Below, in pieces: positions 1-8,346 of a DNA stretch of 64,000 nucleotides. The notes below the pieces were generated by a model that did no database searches, was not told the DNA's origin, and saw only the letters and a program-made list of their open reading frames with translations. The first letter of the stretch is position 1. Each line of letters starts with the position of its first letter. Location of the stretch: assembly GCA_036506155.1 (NCBI GenBank), contig DASXSF010000157.1, positions 95,652 through 159,651 on the forward strand. The letters run 5' to 3'. This DNA comes from DASXRA01 sp036506155. GTDB lineage: Bacteria; Actinomycetota; Actinomycetes; Mycobacteriales; Jatrophihabitantaceae. A program made the translations under genes and the position numbers.

Positions 1-201
1 TCGCAGGCGCAGCGGTGCGATGCCGGCAGCGATCGCTCCGGACGACACGAGCACGACCTGCCGACCCGTACTCCGGCGTACGGCCAGCGCGTCGGCGAGC
101 GCGTCCAGCCGGGCGGGGTCGAGCCGGCCGCGCGAGGTGAGCGACGACGAGCCGACCTTGACGACGACCCGTTGCGCGGCGGCGATCGCATCGCGGGTCA
201 T
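1..201 (-). CDS. proB: Glutamate 5-kinase, N-terminal part (cut by window edge)
   Basis: Only the first 67 codons are visible; the gene runs off the left edge of the window. The product would phosphorylate L-glutamate to glutamyl-5-phosphate, the first step of proline synthesis. The N-terminus shows the amino-acid-kinase strand and glycine loop VVVKVGSSSLT, then a helix and the VLVSSGAIAAG segment that is very characteristic of glutamate 5-kinase. The ATG at 201-199 overlaps the obgE stop in an ATGA arrangement, so translation is probably coupled. An obg-proB junction is common in Actinobacteria. The C-terminus, including any PUA domain, cannot be judged from here. Confidence 0.9.
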   Translation of the reverse strand, partial: MTRDAIAAAQRVVVKVGSSSLTSRGRLDPARLDALADALAVRRSTGRQVVLVSSGAIAAGIAPLRLR

Positions 202-1616
202 GCGTCGTCCGTGTGCTGCCGGCTGGCGCGCTTGGCAGCGAGCCGCTCGGCCGCGCGCACCCGGTGCTGGCGCTCCAGCCGCTCGTCCGCGCCGCGCCGT
301 GTCGGCCGGTACTCGTCGTCGGCGAGGGCGGACGCCGGCTCGAAGTCGAATGTGACGCCGGCGATCGTCACGCCGGTACCGGGCTGGGCGCCGAGGCGGG
401 TGAGCTCGTCCTCGACGCCGAGGCGGGCCAACCGGTCGGCCAGGTAGCCGACCGCCTCGTCGTTGTCGAAGTCGGTCTGGCGCACCCAGCGCTCGGGCTT
501 CGTCCCCTGGACGACGAACCCCTCCGCGTCTGCCTCCACGGCGAAACCGGCGTCGTCGACGGGTCGGGGATGCAGTACCGCGCGCGTTTCCGGGATGGGG
601 TGCGCCGCGCGATCGGCGGCGACCTCCCCGGCGAGCGCGAACGCAAGCTCGCGAAGCCCTGCCCGGCTCACCGCCGACACCTCGAACACCCGCAGCCCAC
701 GTTGCTCCAACTCCGGGCCCACCAGCCGGGCCAGGTCGGCCGCCTCGGGCACGTCGATCTTGTTCAGTGCGACGAGACGCGGTCGATCACGCAGATCACC
801 CAGTGTTCCCTCGTAGCGGGACAGCTCGCGCTCGATCGCATCGACATCGCTGATCGGGTCGCGACCCGGTTCAAGCGTCGCGCAGTCGACGACATGCAGC
901 AGGACTGCACATCGCTCGACGTGCCGCAGGAAGTCGAGACCGAGCCCCTTGCCCTCTGCTGCCCCCGGGATGAGCCCGGGCACGTCGGCAATCGTGAACG
1001 TGGTGTCGCCGGCGCTGACCACACCGAGGTTCGGCACCAGCGTCGTAAAGGGGTAGTCGGCGATCTTGGGACGGGCCGCCGACATCGCGGCGATCAGCGA
1101 CGACTTGCCAGCACTCGGGAAGCCCACCAGGCCGACGTCGGCCACGCTCTTGAGCTCCAGGACGAGATCGCGTTCCTCGCCGGGTTCGCCGAGCAGTGCG
1201 AAGCCGGGCGCCTTGCGCCTAGGCGAGGCCAGCGCGGCGTTGCCAAGCCCGCCCCGGCCGCCGTGCGCGGCGACGAATCGGGCGCCCACCCCGGTGAGGT
1301 CCGCGAGCACCTCGCCTTGGTTGTCCAGCACCACCGTACCGTCCGGTATGGCGAGCTCCAGGTCGGCGCCGTCGGCGCCGTTGCGGTTGCTCCCGGCGCC
1401 GGGTCTGCCGTTACCGGCGCGCTGGTGCGGGTGGTAGTGGAAGTCCAGCAAAGTGTGCACATTCCGGTCGACGACGAGCAGCACGTCGCCACCGCGGCCG
1501 CCGTTGCCGCCATCAGGACCGCCGAGCGGCTTGAACTTCTCGCGGTGAATGGACGCCACCCCGTGGCCACCGTTGCCGGCGCGTACGTGCAACACGACGC
1601 GATCTATGAAAGACAC
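198..1616 (-). CDS. obgE: GTPase Obg (CgtA)
   Basis: This 472-residue protein is a P-loop GTPase that binds the 50S ribosomal subunit and acts in its assembly and in stress responses. Residues 1-158 are the glycine-rich Obg fold, with several GGxGG stretches. The G domain follows, with G1 GFPSAGKSS at 165-173, a TT pair at 191-192 in switch I, G3 DVPG at 211-214 and G4 NKID at 285-288. About 140 residues follow and include the C-terminal OCT domain found in actinobacterial and Bacillus Obg proteins. The length fits the family. It lies downstream of rpmA on the same strand, a widely conserved rplU-rpmA-obg order. Confidence 0.97.
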   Translation of the reverse strand: MSFIDRVVLHVRAGNGGHGVASIHREKFKPLGGPDGGNGGRGGDVLLVVDRNVHTLLDFHYHPHQRAGNGRPGAGSNRNGADGADLELAIPDGTVVLDNQGEVLADLTGVGARFVAAHGGRGGLGNAALASPRRKAPGFALLGEPGEERDLVLELKSVADVGLVGFPSAGKSSLIAAMSAARPKIADYPFTTLVPNLGVVSAGDTTFTIADVPGLIPGAAEGKGLGLDFLRHVERCAVLLHVVDCATLEPGRDPISDVDAIERELSRYEGTLGDLRDRPRLVALNKIDVPEAADLARLVGPELEQRGLRVFEVSAVSRAGLRELAFALAGEVAADRAAHPIPETRAVLHPRPVDDAGFAVEADAEGFVVQGTKPERWVRQTDFDNDEAVGYLADRLARLGVEDELTRLGAQPGTGVTIAGVTFDFEPASALADDEYRPTRRGADERLERQHRVRAAERLAAKRASRQHTDDA

Positions 1617-1701
1617 GGCAGTTCGCCTCCGCTCCGCACGAAACGGGCGGGCGCCGGCATCTCCCCGGGGCCCGCCCTGGCGGTGCTGCTACGCGGGACC
1701 C

Positions 1702-1956
1702 TCAGGACCCCGGAACGATGCTGACCGTCTTGCGGCCGCGCGACTGGCCGAATTGCACGCTGCCCTCGACCAGCGCGAACAACGTGTCGTCGCCGCCTCG
1801 TCCCACGTTCGCGCCGGGATGGAACTTCGTACCGCGTTGGCGGACCAGGATCTCGCCGGCATGTACGACCTGGCCGCCGAACCGCTTGACGCCCAGCCGC
1901 TGCGCGGAGGAGTCGCGGCCGTTGCGCGAGCTGGACGCGCCCTTCTTGTGTGCCAT
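1702..1956 (-). CDS. rpmA: 50S ribosomal protein L27
   Basis: This 84-residue basic protein begins MAHKKGASSSRNGRDS, the diagnostic L27 N-terminus that reaches toward the peptidyl-transferase centre. The family core RFGGQVVHAGEILVRQRGT follows. There is no Firmicutes-type cleavable N-terminal extension. It lies two bases after the rplU stop and just ahead of obgE, so the three genes probably share a transcript. The length is normal and nothing unusual is visible. Confidence 0.97.
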   Translation of the reverse strand: MAHKKGASSSRNGRDSSAQRLGVKRFGGQVVHAGEILVRQRGTKFHPGANVGRGGDDTLFALVEGSVQFGQSRGRKTVSIVPGS

Positions 1957-1958
1957 CT

Positions 1959-2282
1959 CTACTTCTTCTTCTTCCCGGCTGCGATGTCGGTGACCTTGAG
2001 CTGGGTCAGCGGCTGACGGTGCCCCAGCCGCCGGTGGTAACCGGTCTTGTTCTTGAACTTGTGAATGCGGATCTTCGGACCCTGGGTCTGGGCGACGACC
2101 TCGGCCGTGACGTTCACCTTGGCCAGCTTATCGACCTCGTGCGTGACGGCACTGCCGTCGACCAGCAGGACGGCCGGCAGTGCGACCTCGTCCCCGGGAG
2201 CGGCGTCGAGCTTCTCAACACTGATGAGATCGCCGACGTTGACCTTGTACTGCTTGCCGCCGCTCTTGACGATGGCGTACAT
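1959..2282 (-). CDS. rplU: 50S ribosomal protein L21
   Basis: A 107-residue L21 protein beginning MYAIVKSGGKQYKV and ending with the usual lysine-rich tail (AAGKKKK). It binds 23S rRNA and contacts L20. The frame is open for 25 codons further upstream, but the start at 2282 is chosen for two reasons. The family begins exactly at this MYAIV motif, and a good ribosome binding site (AGGAG) sits about 11 bases before it. It is the first gene of the rplU-rpmA-obgE unit, behind the promoter and hairpin described upstream. Confidence 0.97.
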   Translation of the reverse strand: MYAIVKSGGKQYKVNVGDLISVEKLDAAPGDEVALPAVLLVDGSAVTHEVDKLAKVNVTAEVVAQTQGPKIRIHKFKNKTGYHRRLGHRQPLTQLKVTDIAAGKKKK

Positions 2283-2331
2283 CGAGCCTGTCCACTCCTC
2301 GGATTCGCGCCGCGGCCGGCGCACGCAATAG

Positions 2332-2353
2332 CGGCCCACCACTCGATGGGCCG
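2332..2353 (-). promoter_or_regulatory. Hairpin in the rplU leader
   Basis: A perfect 7-bp stem (CGGCCCA / TGGGCCG) with an 8-base loop lies between the proposed rplU promoter and the rplU start. It would form at the very 5' end of the transcript. It could be an autoregulatory leader element (L21-type leaders are known in other phyla) or a termination hairpin for the upstream rne gene. There is no U tract on the minus-strand side. Confidence 0.35.
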
Positions 2354-2359
2354 ACATAC

Positions 2360-2389
2360 AGGTTACGGCACGCCGGCCATGCGCGGCAA
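2360..2389 (-). promoter_or_regulatory. Predicted promoter for rplU-rpmA-obgE
   Basis: A minus-strand TTGCCG (2389-2384) and TAACCT (2365-2360) are separated by 18 bases, a reasonable sigma-70-type match for a high-GC actinobacterium. Transcription would start near 2353, about 70 bases before the rplU ATG. The assignment rests on motif inspection only. Confidence 0.4.
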
Positions 2390-2421
2390 AGCGGCCGGGG
2401 TGGCACTGGTGCTCCGCGCAG

Positions 2422-4965
2422 CTATCGGGCGGCCGCGGGCACCGGCGGTCCCGCGGGACGGCTCGCCGCCCGGCGCCGCCGGCGCGGCCGAGCGGCCGGC
2501 TCGGCGGATTCCGTCGGCTCGGCAGTTTCCCCCGGCTCGGCAGCAGCGGCGGGCAGTGCGACCGGCTCCGCCGATTCGCCCATCTCGGCGGACGACTCCT
2601 GCGGGCCTACGCCGGCGATCGCTGCCATCGCGGTGGCAGCCGCTCGACGCTGCTCCTCGTTCACCCCAGGCTCGACCGTCTCGGGCTCGCTCGCCTTGCC
2701 ACGCCTGCCGCGCCGGCGTGGCGGACTCTCCTCGCCGCCACCCGACCGCCGCGCCTCGATGGGCTCGGTGTGCACGAGCAGCCCGCGTCCCCCACACGTC
2801 GGACACGTCTCGCTGAACGCCTCGAGCAGGCCTTCACCGACTCGCTTGCGCGTCATCTGCACGAGACCGAGGGACGTGACCTCCGCGACCTGGTGCTTGG
2901 TGCGGTCGCGTCCCAGGCACTCGGTAAGGCGCCGCAGCACGAGGTCGCGGTTCGACTCGAGCACCATGTCGATGAAGTCGATCACGACGATGCCGCCCAC
3001 GTCCCGCAGCCGCAGCTGCCGGACGATCTCCTCGGCGGCCTCGAGGTTGTTACGCGTGACAGTCTGCTCCAGGTTGCCGCCCGATCCGACGAACTTGCCG
3101 GTGTTGACGTCGATAACCGTCATCGCCTCGGTACGGTCAATCACGAGCGAGCCGCCCGACGGCAGCCACACCTTGCGGTCGAGCGCCTTGATCAGCTGCT
3201 CGTCGATGCGCAACTCCTGGAACAGGTCGGTTTCCGCGGTGTACTGCACAACCCGATCGGCCAGGTCTGGCGCGACGTCCTCGACATAGCTAGAGATCGC
3301 CTGCCACGCCTGTGCACCCGATACGGTCAGCTGCCGGAAGTCTTCGTTGAACACATCGCGCACCACCCGGATCGCGAGATCGGGCTCGCCGTACACCAGC
3401 GTCGGCGCCGCCTTCGGCTTGGCGGCGCTGCGGTTGATCGATTCCCACTGTGCCTTCAGCCGCTCGACGTCGCGGGTCAGGTCGTCGTCGGTGGCACCCT
3501 CCGCAGCAGTGCGGACGATCACGCCGGCGTCTTCGGGGACGATCTCCTTCAGGATCGCCTTGAGCCGGTGCCGCTCGGTGTCGGGCAGCTTGCGGCTGAT
3601 GCCGGTCATGGCCCCGCCCGGCACGTAGACGAGGAACCGCCCCGGCAGCGAGATCTGGCTGGTCAGCCGTGCGCCCTTGTGCCCGATCGGGTCCTTGGTC
3701 ACCTGGACCAGCACGGCGTCGCCCGGCGACAGCGCGCTCTCGATAGCGCGGGCCTTGCCTTCAAGCCCGGCAGCATCCCAGTTGACCTCACCGGCATAGA
3801 GCACGCCATTGCGGCCCTTACCGATATCGACGAACGCTGCCTCCATGCTGGGCAGTACGTTCTGAACGCGGCCAAGGTAGATGTTACCGACATAAGACGT
3901 CGCGGTGGCACGGGTGACGTAATGCTCGACGAGGATGCCGTCTTCCAGAACGCCGATCTGAGTGCGATCACCGTTCTGGCGCACCGCCATAACCCGATCG
4001 ACGGCCTCGCGCCGGGCGAGGAACTCCGCCTCGGTGAGGATCGGGGCGCGGCGGCGCCCGGAGTCACGCACGTCGCGCCGCCGTTGGCGCTTTGCCTCCA
4101 GGCGGGTCGAGCCCTTGACGCCTCGCACTCCGTCACCGGCGTCGGCCTCGCGCGCTTTGCGGACGTGCACGACGGTGTTGGGCGGGTCGTCGCCAGCCGG
4201 CTCCTCGTCATCGGCGCCGGCCTTGCGGCGGCGGCGCCGGCGGCGCCGGGTCGAGGTGGACTCGGCCTCCTCTGCGGCGGCAGCGGCCTCGACCTCAGCG
4301 GTCGACGACTCGTCCGCGACCGCCGTGACCTCCTCGACCTCTTCGACCTCCTCGTCCGATTCAGCGCCGCTCTCGCGGCCACGCCCGCCCCTGCCGCGCC
4401 GGCCGCGCCGGCGTCGGCGGCGCGCCCCCTCGGCCTCCTCTGCTGCGGCCTCGCGGACCTCTTCGGGCTCCTCGTCCACCTCCGCGGCGACGTCGAGAGT
4501 GACCTCGTCGGCCAGCGCGGCGGGTTCCGCCTTCGGCTGTCGCCGCCGCCGTGAGGCCGGCGCCGGTACCTCGGCGGGGGCGGCGGCCACGAACAGGACG
4601 GCGGGCGCGCCGGCGGCGACGGATGCCGACTCTGCCAACGGCGGCGCGGCCTCGGACTGGGCGGTAACGGGTTCGGCTTCCGGAGTGGTGGCCTTGGTGG
4701 CTCGCTTGCTCGGCCGCTTGCGCGGTGCTGCCTTCGCGACGGGCTCGGCAGCGGGTTCCGCGGCGGGCTCGGCCGCCGGCTTCGCCGCGGCTTTCTTCGC
4801 CGCGGCCTTCTTCGCCGGGGACTTCTTCGCCACAGTCTTCTTCGCGGTGGCCTTCGTTGCCGCGGCGGTCTTTCGCGGCGCGCGCTGCCGCTTGGCCGGT
4901 GCCGCCGGCTCCGCCGAGGCGGCCTCAGATTCAGGTAATGCAGCTGGGTTGTCAGGTTCGAGCAT
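2422..4965 (-). CDS. rne: Ribonuclease E/G family endoribonuclease
   Basis: An 847-residue RNase E/G, the endonuclease that processes rRNA and turns over mRNA. The first ~330 residues are a low-complexity extension: a Lys/Ala tract of AKK-type repeats, then acidic stretches alternating with Arg-rich clusters such as RRRRRRGRRGRGGRG. Such extensions are typical of actinobacterial RNase E/G and are thought to bind RNA or partner proteins. The S1-type RNA-binding domain begins near residue 335 and the catalytic core follows, with VIDVNTGKFVG near 617 and VVIDFIDM carrying the metal-binding Asp. The zinc-link CPTCGGRG lies near 722. It precedes rplU on the same strand, as in most actinobacteria. 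Confidence 0.95.
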   Translation of the reverse strand: MLEPDNPAALPESEAASAEPAAPAKRQRAPRKTAAATKATAKKTVAKKSPAKKAAAKKAAAKPAAEPAAEPAAEPVAKAAPRKRPSKRATKATTPEAEPVTAQSEAAPPLAESASVAAGAPAVLFVAAAPAEVPAPASRRRRQPKAEPAALADEVTLDVAAEVDEEPEEVREAAAEEAEGARRRRRRGRRGRGGRGRESGAESDEEVEEVEEVTAVADESSTAEVEAAAAAEEAESTSTRRRRRRRRKAGADDEEPAGDDPPNTVVHVRKAREADAGDGVRGVKGSTRLEAKRQRRRDVRDSGRRRAPILTEAEFLARREAVDRVMAVRQNGDRTQIGVLEDGILVEHYVTRATATSYVGNIYLGRVQNVLPSMEAAFVDIGKGRNGVLYAGEVNWDAAGLEGKARAIESALSPGDAVLVQVTKDPIGHKGARLTSQISLPGRFLVYVPGGAMTGISRKLPDTERHRLKAILKEIVPEDAGVIVRTAAEGATDDDLTRDVERLKAQWESINRSAAKPKAAPTLVYGEPDLAIRVVRDVFNEDFRQLTVSGAQAWQAISSYVEDVAPDLADRVVQYTAETDLFQELRIDEQLIKALDRKVWLPSGGSLVIDRTEAMTVIDVNTGKFVGSGGNLEQTVTRNNLEAAEEIVRQLRLRDVGGIVVIDFIDMVLESNRDLVLRRLTECLGRDRTKHQVAEVTSLGLVQMTRKRVGEGLLEAFSETCPTCGGRGLLVHTEPIEARRSGGGEESPPRRRGRRGKASEPETVEPGVNEEQRRAAATAMAAIAGVGPQESSAEMGESAEPVALPAAAAEPGETAEPTESAEPAARPRRRRRAASRPAGPPVPAAAR

Positions 4966-5059
4966 GTGCTCGGGTCACTCCGTTTCGGCCTCCGGGCGCT
5001 GCCGTCGACAGGCGTATGGGCCTGTCCGAGCCGCGACCGCGCAGAGGCGGTTGAGGCGC

Positions 5060-5103
5060 GCCGCCGCAGGCGGCTCGCAAAGTCTGCTGGCCCGCGGGGG
5101 GCC
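5060..5103 (-). terminator. Two GC-rich hairpins between the radical-SAM-associated gene and rne
   Basis: A 6-bp stem GCCGCC/GGCGGC with a 3-base loop (5060-5074) is followed by a 5-bp GGCCC/GGGCC stem (5089-5103). Both lie in the 161-bp gap upstream of rne. They could end transcription of the upstream group or shape the rne leader. Neither has a U tract. Confidence 0.2.
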
Positions 5104-5126
5104 ACGTGCTGATGTCCGGTCAGGGA

Positions 5127-5882
5127 CTACGGCTTCGCCTCGCGCGCCACGCGGTCGGCAGCGAACGGGTCGCCGATCGCGCCGGTCCCGTCGAGCGGCC
5201 CCTGCGCCATGCGCACCGCGAGATAGTTCCACCGCGGTGCCTCATGGGCGAGGCCGGCGACGGTGCGTAACGCTGTGAGTACGTCGTCGGGTCGTGGGGC
5301 TGGTGCAGCCAGCCGAACGACCACATCCAGTATCGCACGGCCGCCCGGATCGCCGCTGAGCGACGCGGCGAGCACCGGCCCCCGCGCGTCGATGGTGCGC
5401 CGCCCGTCCTTGGTGAGCCGCTCGACGCCGACCTCGTCGGCATGCAGGAAATCGGCGAGGGCACGGGCGACCAAACCGGGATCGGCGTCGATCTCGATCC
5501 GCCACGAGGTGGCCTCCATCCGCTCTGCCAGCGACCCGCCACCGGCCTCGACGGCGTCCAGCACGTCGATACCCTGCGGCAGGGCCGCGTCGATCGCGGA
5601 CTGCAACTCGTTGATATCGACCCGCGAGGCCAGCCCGATCTCCAGGTACTCGGCCTCGCTGGCCACGCCGGTCGGTGCCGCCCCGACGTAGGACACCTTG
5701 GGATGCGGCGTGAATCCGGCCGAGTACGCCATCGGAACGGCGGCCCGGCGCAAAGCCCGTTCGAACGCCCGCGCGAAGTCACGGTGGGAGGCGAACCGCA
5801 TCCGGTCGCGTTTGGCGTAACGCAGCCGCACCCGCTGCACCACCGGCACAGGAGGCGGCCCCTCGGGCATACGGCGGGACAC
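5127..5882 (-). CDS. TIGR03936 / DUF2344 radical-SAM-linked protein
   Basis: This 251-residue protein belongs to the TIGR03936 (DUF2344) family, which is almost always encoded next to, or fused to, a TIGR03960-type radical SAM protein. The family signature is clear near the start: VRLRYAKRDRMRFASHRDF, then a PMAYSAGFTPHPKVS segment. The companion radical SAM gene lies about 500 bp upstream, separated only by a GNAT gene. The molecular role is not established; a link to RNA modification is inferred from the partnership and from rne downstream. The start is uncertain: GTG at 5882 or ATG at 5870. Confidence 0.88.
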   Translation of the reverse strand: MSRRMPEGPPPVPVVQRVRLRYAKRDRMRFASHRDFARAFERALRRAAVPMAYSAGFTPHPKVSYVGAAPTGVASEAEYLEIGLASRVDINELQSAIDAALPQGIDVLDAVEAGGGSLAERMEATSWRIEIDADPGLVARALADFLHADEVGVERLTKDGRRTIDARGPVLAASLSGDPGGRAILDVVVRLAAPAPRPDDVLTALRTVAGLAHEAPRWNYLAVRMAQGPLDGTGAIGDPFAADRVAREAKP

Positions 5883-5929
5883 GCCCCTAGTGTCTCGCGC
5901 CGGAAACGACGGCCACGACGACTACCGGG

Positions 5930-6382
5930 TCACTCTCCGAGCGGCATCAACATCAGCTGTTCCGCAGCGCCGAAACCGACCCGGCTGTAAAGCGGCCTGG
6001 CCCGCTCACTAGGGCTGAGCACCAGGCGCGCGTACCCGCGCTGACGGGCCGCGCCGATTGCCGCGTCGAGAAGTTCGCGGCCGATGCCACCGCCTCGGTG
6101 GCCCGCCAAGACGAAGACGTTGCTGATGTAGCCCCACGCCGAGGGCAGCCGACCGGGACGCGGCATCCGATGGAACTCGACCAGGTTCAGCATGCCGACC
6201 GGCTGCTCGAGAAGCGTCGCGATCCAGGTCAGCCGCCGTCCGGCCTCAGCGGCGTACCACCGCGCGAACTCCCGCTCGAACGCCCTGTCGTCCTCGATCG
6301 GCCCGGCCTCTTCCTCGACCCAGGCGCGGCGCAACGCAGCGAGCCCGGCGACGTCGGCCGGGATAGCGCGGCGAACCGTCAT
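5930..6382 (-). CDS. GNAT family N-acetyltransferase
   Basis: A 150-residue GNAT acyltransferase beginning MTVRRAIPADVAGLAALR. The acetyl-CoA-binding motif A is visible as VFVLAGHRGGGIGRELLDAA, followed by the C-terminal ARPLYSRVGF segment typical of the fold. The ATG at 6382-6380 overlaps the upstream radical SAM stop (ATGA). The same frame is open further upstream, but that stretch lies inside the radical SAM gene and is read out of frame. The substrate cannot be told from sequence. Confidence 0.85.
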   Translation of the reverse strand: MTVRRAIPADVAGLAALRRAWVEEEAGPIEDDRAFEREFARWYAAEAGRRLTWIATLLEQPVGMLNLVEFHRMPRPGRLPSAWGYISNVFVLAGHRGGGIGRELLDAAIGAARQRGYARLVLSPSERARPLYSRVGFGAAEQLMLMPLGE

Positions 6383-8286
6383 CGCGGTGCGAGCGGCAGC
6401 AATGTGCGACCGGTCGGGCCGATCTGGATGTCGGTGCCCATCGTGGTGCAGACGCCGCAGTCGAAGCAGGGCGTCCAGCGGCAGTCGTCCTGCTCGAACT
6501 CGGCGAGCGCGTCCTGCCAGTCGTCCCAGAGCCATTGTTTGTCCAGCCCCGAGTCGAGGTGGTCCCAGGGCAGCACCTCATCGGCATCGCGCTCCCGCGT
6601 CGTGTACCAGGCGAGGTCGACCCCGGCCGTGGCACAGGCCTTCGTCCAGCGCTCGAACGAGAAGTGCTCGCTCCACCCGTCGAAGCGGCCACCGTCGCGC
6701 CACACGGCCTCGATCACCGCTCCGATCCGGCGGTCGCCGCGCGAGAGCAGCCCTTCGATCAGGGACGGTTCGCCGTCGTGGTAGCGCATGCCGACGTTGC
6801 GGCCGAGCGAGCGGTTGGCGTTGATCGCGTTCCGGAGCTTGCGCAGCCGGGTGTCGATCACCTCAGGCGCGGCCTGGGCCGTCCATTGGAACGGGGTGTG
6901 CGGCTTCGGCACGAACCCGCCGATCGACACGGTGCAGCGGATGTCCTTGCTGCCGGTGGCGTCCCGCCCGGCCCGGATCACGTCGTGGGCCATGTCGGCG
7001 ATCTCGAGCACGTCCTTGTCGGTCTCGGTGGGCAGGCCACACATGAAGTACAGCTTCACCTGCCGCCAGCCCTGGGCGTACGCCGTGGTGACGGTGCGGA
7101 TCAGGTCGTCCTTGCTGACCATCTTGTTGATCACCCGGCGCAGCCGCTCCGAGCCGCCCTCCGGGGCGAACGTCAACCCGGACCGGCGGCCGTTACGGGA
7201 GAACTCGTTGGCGAGGTCGATGTTGAACGCGTCGACGCGCGTCGAGGGCAGCGACAGCGACACCCGCTCGTGTTCGTAGCGGTCCGCAAGCTGCTTGGCC
7301 ATCGGGACGATCTCGGAATGATCGGCGCTGGAGAGCGACAGCAGGCCGACCTCCTCGAAGCCGGTGGCGCGCAATCCGTTCTCGACCATGGAGCCGATCG
7401 TGGTGATCGACCGTTCGCGCACCGGGCGGGTGATCATGCCGGCCTGGCAGAACCGGCAGCCCCGCGTGCAGCCGCGGAAGATCTCGACGCTCATCCGCTC
7501 GTGCACGGATTCAGCCAGTGGCACAAGGGGCTTCTTCGGGTACGGCCACTCGTCGAGATTCATGACGGTGTGCTTGCTGACCTGCTCCGGCACGCCAGCG
7601 CGGTTCGGGGTGATGGCCTCGATGCGTCCGTCCGGCAGGTATCCCACGTCGTAGAAGCGCGGTACGTACACCCCGCCGATACGCGCCAGTCGCAGCAGCA
7701 TCTCGTCGCGGCTCGCACCCTCGCGCTTCGCGTCCCGGACGATGTCGGTGATCGTCGTGACCACCTGCTCGCCGTCGCCGAGCACCGCGGCGTCGATGAA
7801 GTCGGCGATCGGCTCGGGGTTGAACGCGGCGTGCCCGCCGGCGATCACGATCGGATGCGTGTCGTCGCGATCGCCCGCCGAAAGAGGGATGCCGGCGAGG
7901 TCCAGCGCCGTGAGCAGGTTCGTGTAGCCCAGTTCGGTCGCGAACGACACGCCGAGCACGTCGAACGCGGCCACCGGCCGATGCGCATCGACCGTGAATT
8001 GCGGGACGCCGTGCTTCCGCATCAACGCCTCGAGGTCCGGCCACACCGAATAGGTGCGCTCGGCCAACGCGTCGTCGCGCTCGTTGATCACCTCGTAAAG
8101 GATCTGGACGCCCTGGTTCGGCAGGCCCACCTCGTACGCGTCGGGGTACATCAGCGCCCAGTGCACCGCGACACCGTCCCAGGCCTTGACGCGAGCGTTC
8201 AGTTCACCGCCGACGTACTGGATCGGCTTGCTGACCAGAGGCAGCAACGGCTCCAGCCGCTCGAACAAGGACTCCACGCGGACCAA
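6379..8286 (-). CDS. TIGR03960 family B12-binding/radical SAM protein
   Basis: A 635-residue radical SAM enzyme of the TIGR03960 family. An N-terminal B12-binding-like domain carries the VGLPNQGVQILYEVIN and GVSFATELGYTNLL motifs. The radical SAM core has the FRGCTRGCRFCQAG cluster motif (CxxxCxxC) near residue 274. The C-terminus holds further cysteines (FDCGVC). The reaction is unknown. The gene is coupled to the GNAT gene and lies close to the DUF2344 partner. The start is uncertain: TTG at 8286 is given, but the GTG three codons later (8277) gives an N-terminus closer to family members, and no strong ribosome binding site decides it. Confidence 0.9.
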   Translation of the reverse strand: MVRVESLFERLEPLLPLVSKPIQYVGGELNARVKAWDGVAVHWALMYPDAYEVGLPNQGVQILYEVINERDDALAERTYSVWPDLEALMRKHGVPQFTVDAHRPVAAFDVLGVSFATELGYTNLLTALDLAGIPLSAGDRDDTHPIVIAGGHAAFNPEPIADFIDAAVLGDGEQVVTTITDIVRDAKREGASRDEMLLRLARIGGVYVPRFYDVGYLPDGRIEAITPNRAGVPEQVSKHTVMNLDEWPYPKKPLVPLAESVHERMSVEIFRGCTRGCRFCQAGMITRPVRERSITTIGSMVENGLRATGFEEVGLLSLSSADHSEIVPMAKQLADRYEHERVSLSLPSTRVDAFNIDLANEFSRNGRRSGLTFAPEGGSERLRRVINKMVSKDDLIRTVTTAYAQGWRQVKLYFMCGLPTETDKDVLEIADMAHDVIRAGRDATGSKDIRCTVSIGGFVPKPHTPFQWTAQAAPEVIDTRLRKLRNAINANRSLGRNVGMRYHDGEPSLIEGLLSRGDRRIGAVIEAVWRDGGRFDGWSEHFSFERWTKACATAGVDLAWYTTRERDADEVLPWDHLDSGLDKQWLWDDWQDALAEFEQDDCRWTPCFDCGVCTTMGTDIQIGPTGRTLLPLAPR

Positions 8287-8346
8287 TGGTACGAGCAGCC
8301 CGAACGCCGGTTTGTCATCAATGGGCGCGGTGCCGCGCGGTCTCGG

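Noticed and set aside
213..1724. Long plus-strand open frame opposite obgE
   Set aside because: It is antisense to an unmistakable Obg gene and has no domain resemblance; such frames are expected in high-GC DNA.
2770..4554. 594-codon plus-strand open frame opposite rne
   Set aside because: Antisense to RNase E/G, with no recognisable motifs.
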